Part shown: one piece after another, positions 62,226 to 64,000 of the stretch
Numbering within the stretch: position 1 is the stretch's first letter
Layout: each line of letters opens with the position of its first letter
Source: Ulota crispa
Taxonomy: Eukaryota > Streptophyta > Bryopsida > Orthotrichales > Orthotrichaceae
Direction: 5' to 3'
Length of the DNA: 64,000 bases
Assembly (NCBI GenBank): GCA_963920765.1
Contig: OY987250.1
Span: forward strand, 8,184,001 to 8,248,000
Translations under genes and position numbers: made by a program
The notes under the pieces: model-generated
What the model was told of the DNA's origin: nothing
The model's input: only the letters and a program-made list of their open reading frames with translations
Databases searched by the model: none

Positions 62226-63222
62226 TGGAATTTGTTTATGGATACCCCTGAAGTTTGCCACATTTGTATAGATATCTCCAGTTTTTTAGATTTTGCACAT
62301 AAACCCTTGAGTCATATTTTTCAAGCATTTGTTTTGTTATGCACACTAAACTCTTTTCTGACCAATGTTAAAGCAAGGAGTGTAATAGAATGGAAAAGGA
62401 GTGGCGTGCGCACAAGGAAGAATGAAGTGGGCATGCACAATAGAATAAATGCTCCAGGGAACACTCCCTCTTACATTTTGCATACACCTATGATAATGAC
62501 CTATTTAATGAGGGGCTATTTACCTTGTAAATATATTATAAGACATGGTATTTTTTTAAATAAAGGTAAATGTTAGTAATTAATTACACTATATTGGTAC
62601 TTATGGTTTTTTTGAGGAGGTATTTTAAGTCACCATATATTACTTACACTACATTTTTTTTTCTTATACCTTTTTTTCCTTAGATTTTCATTCTCTTCTC
62701 CACAACAATAAAAGCACATTGAGAAAAAAAAAAACTAGAAAAAAAAAATACACTAGATGCACATTCCTCCACTAATGTCGAAGCCGTTGGTGACAACCAT
62801 TCATCCACAAAATTTGGACACTGAAAGATACTTTTTGTTTGTGTTGAATGAACCATGAGGCCCAAACCCTATACCCTACACTCTAGATCCTAAGTACTCA
62901 TTATTAACCCTTTTTCCCCATGCTATTTTATATCTACGGCTTACATAATTCTATCATTTTCTGTCTACCCTATATTATATAAAATCATGTTTGCCACTAC
63001 TAGACTATCCTATATTACATGTGATTTTTTTACAAATTTTACCCATAATTAATATATTAAACCCTACATTTTATTGCACGTAGTTTATGCTTTTTTTGCC
63101 AATGTCCCCCCCCAAGAACAAAGGCCTAAAAATTATGGTCCAAAGATATTTGTGCAATTTCTGAAAAACTAGGGGTATCTATTCAAATATGGCAAACTTT
63201 GAGGGTATCCATATAATTTTTC
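62226..63222. mobile_element. Longer GGATACC-family element (about 1 kb)
   Basis: The inverted ends of about 90 bases include TTATGGATACCCCTGAAGTT on the left and TTTGAGGGTATCCATATAAT on the right, the same termini as 17236-17536. The interior has AT-rich DNA and no recognisable coding sequence. Confidence 0.65.
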
Positions 63223-63339
63223 CTAATTACTTGTGGACTCTTTGTAGTCCATAACTCCATAAATAATAGTATAATTATGGCTTCAGTATCTTATTTAACT
63301 AAACTTGGACTATTCATATAATTCTAGATTTTGTGTGAA

Positions 63340-63452
63340 TACATAGGAAAATCTCCCAATGTTGAGAGACAGAGAAATTTTGGATGTTTTGCATACATCT
63401 CCCAATGTAGAGAGTCATGGATAATTTGGATGTTTTGCACACATCTCCCATT
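63340..63452. repeat. Short tandem repeat, unit 45-47 bp
   Basis: tctcccaatg...gagag...ttttggatgttttgca occurs twice, with a third partial copy of catctccca. Confidence 0.7.
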
Positions 63453-64000
63453 ATACAATATCCATCTCCTCATGCTTTGCATGAATTTTATATAGTTTTT
63501 TGCATTTTGATTATAATTTTTGGAGTTTGCATAATCAAAATTTAGATAAATGAGGAGTTTTGTTCAAATGCCACATGTAAATAATTTGGAATTTGTTCTA
63601 GTTTGGAAAAAGTTGGAAGGTATTTACAAAAACATCCAAAGACAATTGCAAATATGGAGGGATCTCCAAATGTTCTAAGATACAAAAAGTCCATAAATAG
63701 GTAGTTGCGTCATCATACTAAATAAAACCCAAGTGCAAATGGTTATAGATGTAATTTGAATCTTTTGAAATTGCAAGCAGCTAGTAATCTATAGTTATGT
63801 CATTTGCTATCCTCCATTATGCAAAAATGAAGGTTTCAAAGCTAAAATAAGTAATTTGTGTATTGATCATGCAAATATTATCAAGGATTTCTTACTAGGT
63901 GATAAAAAAAGCTTGAGGATGTAGCCTTGTTCTGTTACCTAGTTTCTTAACTTATGGTAAGTGAAGAAACTGCTGGTCAAAACTTGTTGGCGTTTCTTTA

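Overview
The window is nuclear DNA of a land plant. Five multi-exon genes with GT-AG introns match plant-specific or plant-typical families: ASI1, TML, a thaumatin-like protein, MUB, and a SNARE-associated (VTT/DedA-like) membrane protein. The exons are GC-richer islands in very AT-rich intergenic DNA that is packed with short inverted-repeat elements. The species cannot be named from the sequence. Many TTAA-bounded elements with piggyBac-like ends are uncommon in what is known of flowering plants, so a non-flowering lineage is possible, but this is only inference.

Layout. 1-8.9 kb: intergenic, with foldback MITEs and a 24-bp minisatellite. 8980-13390 (+): ASI1-like BAH+RRM gene, 11 exons, 666 aa. 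13.4-20.5 kb: intergenic, with a TA-flanked MITE, a 15-bp minisatellite and foldbacks. 20550-27608 (-): TML, the muniscin-like subunit of the TPLATE endocytic complex, 15 exons, 656 aa. 29415-33676: a 4.26-kb CACTA element. 34385-38322 (-): thaumatin-like protein with a tandemly duplicated promoter plus signal-peptide exon, and introns filled with MITEs. 38.5-44.9 kb: intergenic, with TTAA elements, a hAT-like MITE and a Mutator-like MITE. 44943-47433 (-): MUB-like ubiquitin-fold gene. 47.4-55 kb: intergenic, with TTAA elements, two of them sharing one TTAA, and two long near-palindromes. 55021-58596 (-): SNARE-associated protein, 9 exons, 327 aa. 58.6-64 kb: its leader and promoter region, then nested transposons.

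The exon models of ASI1, TML, the thaumatin-like protein and the SNARE-associated gene were joined by hand. Each closes exactly in phase with an uninterrupted reading frame. The last one or two exons of MUB are uncertain. The genes are functionally unrelated: heterochromatin RNA processing, clathrin endocytosis, defence or cell wall, ubiquitin-fold signalling, and membrane trafficking. They show no operon-like logic. What stands out is the repeat landscape. At least eight TTAA-bounded elements, two AGGTAG-ended MITE families with TA target sites (one nested in the other), 9-bp-TSD Mutator-like MITEs, GGCCC-ended MITEs and one CACTA element occur together, several inside gene introns. I saw no reverse transcriptase, transposase, rRNA, tRNA or CRISPR.
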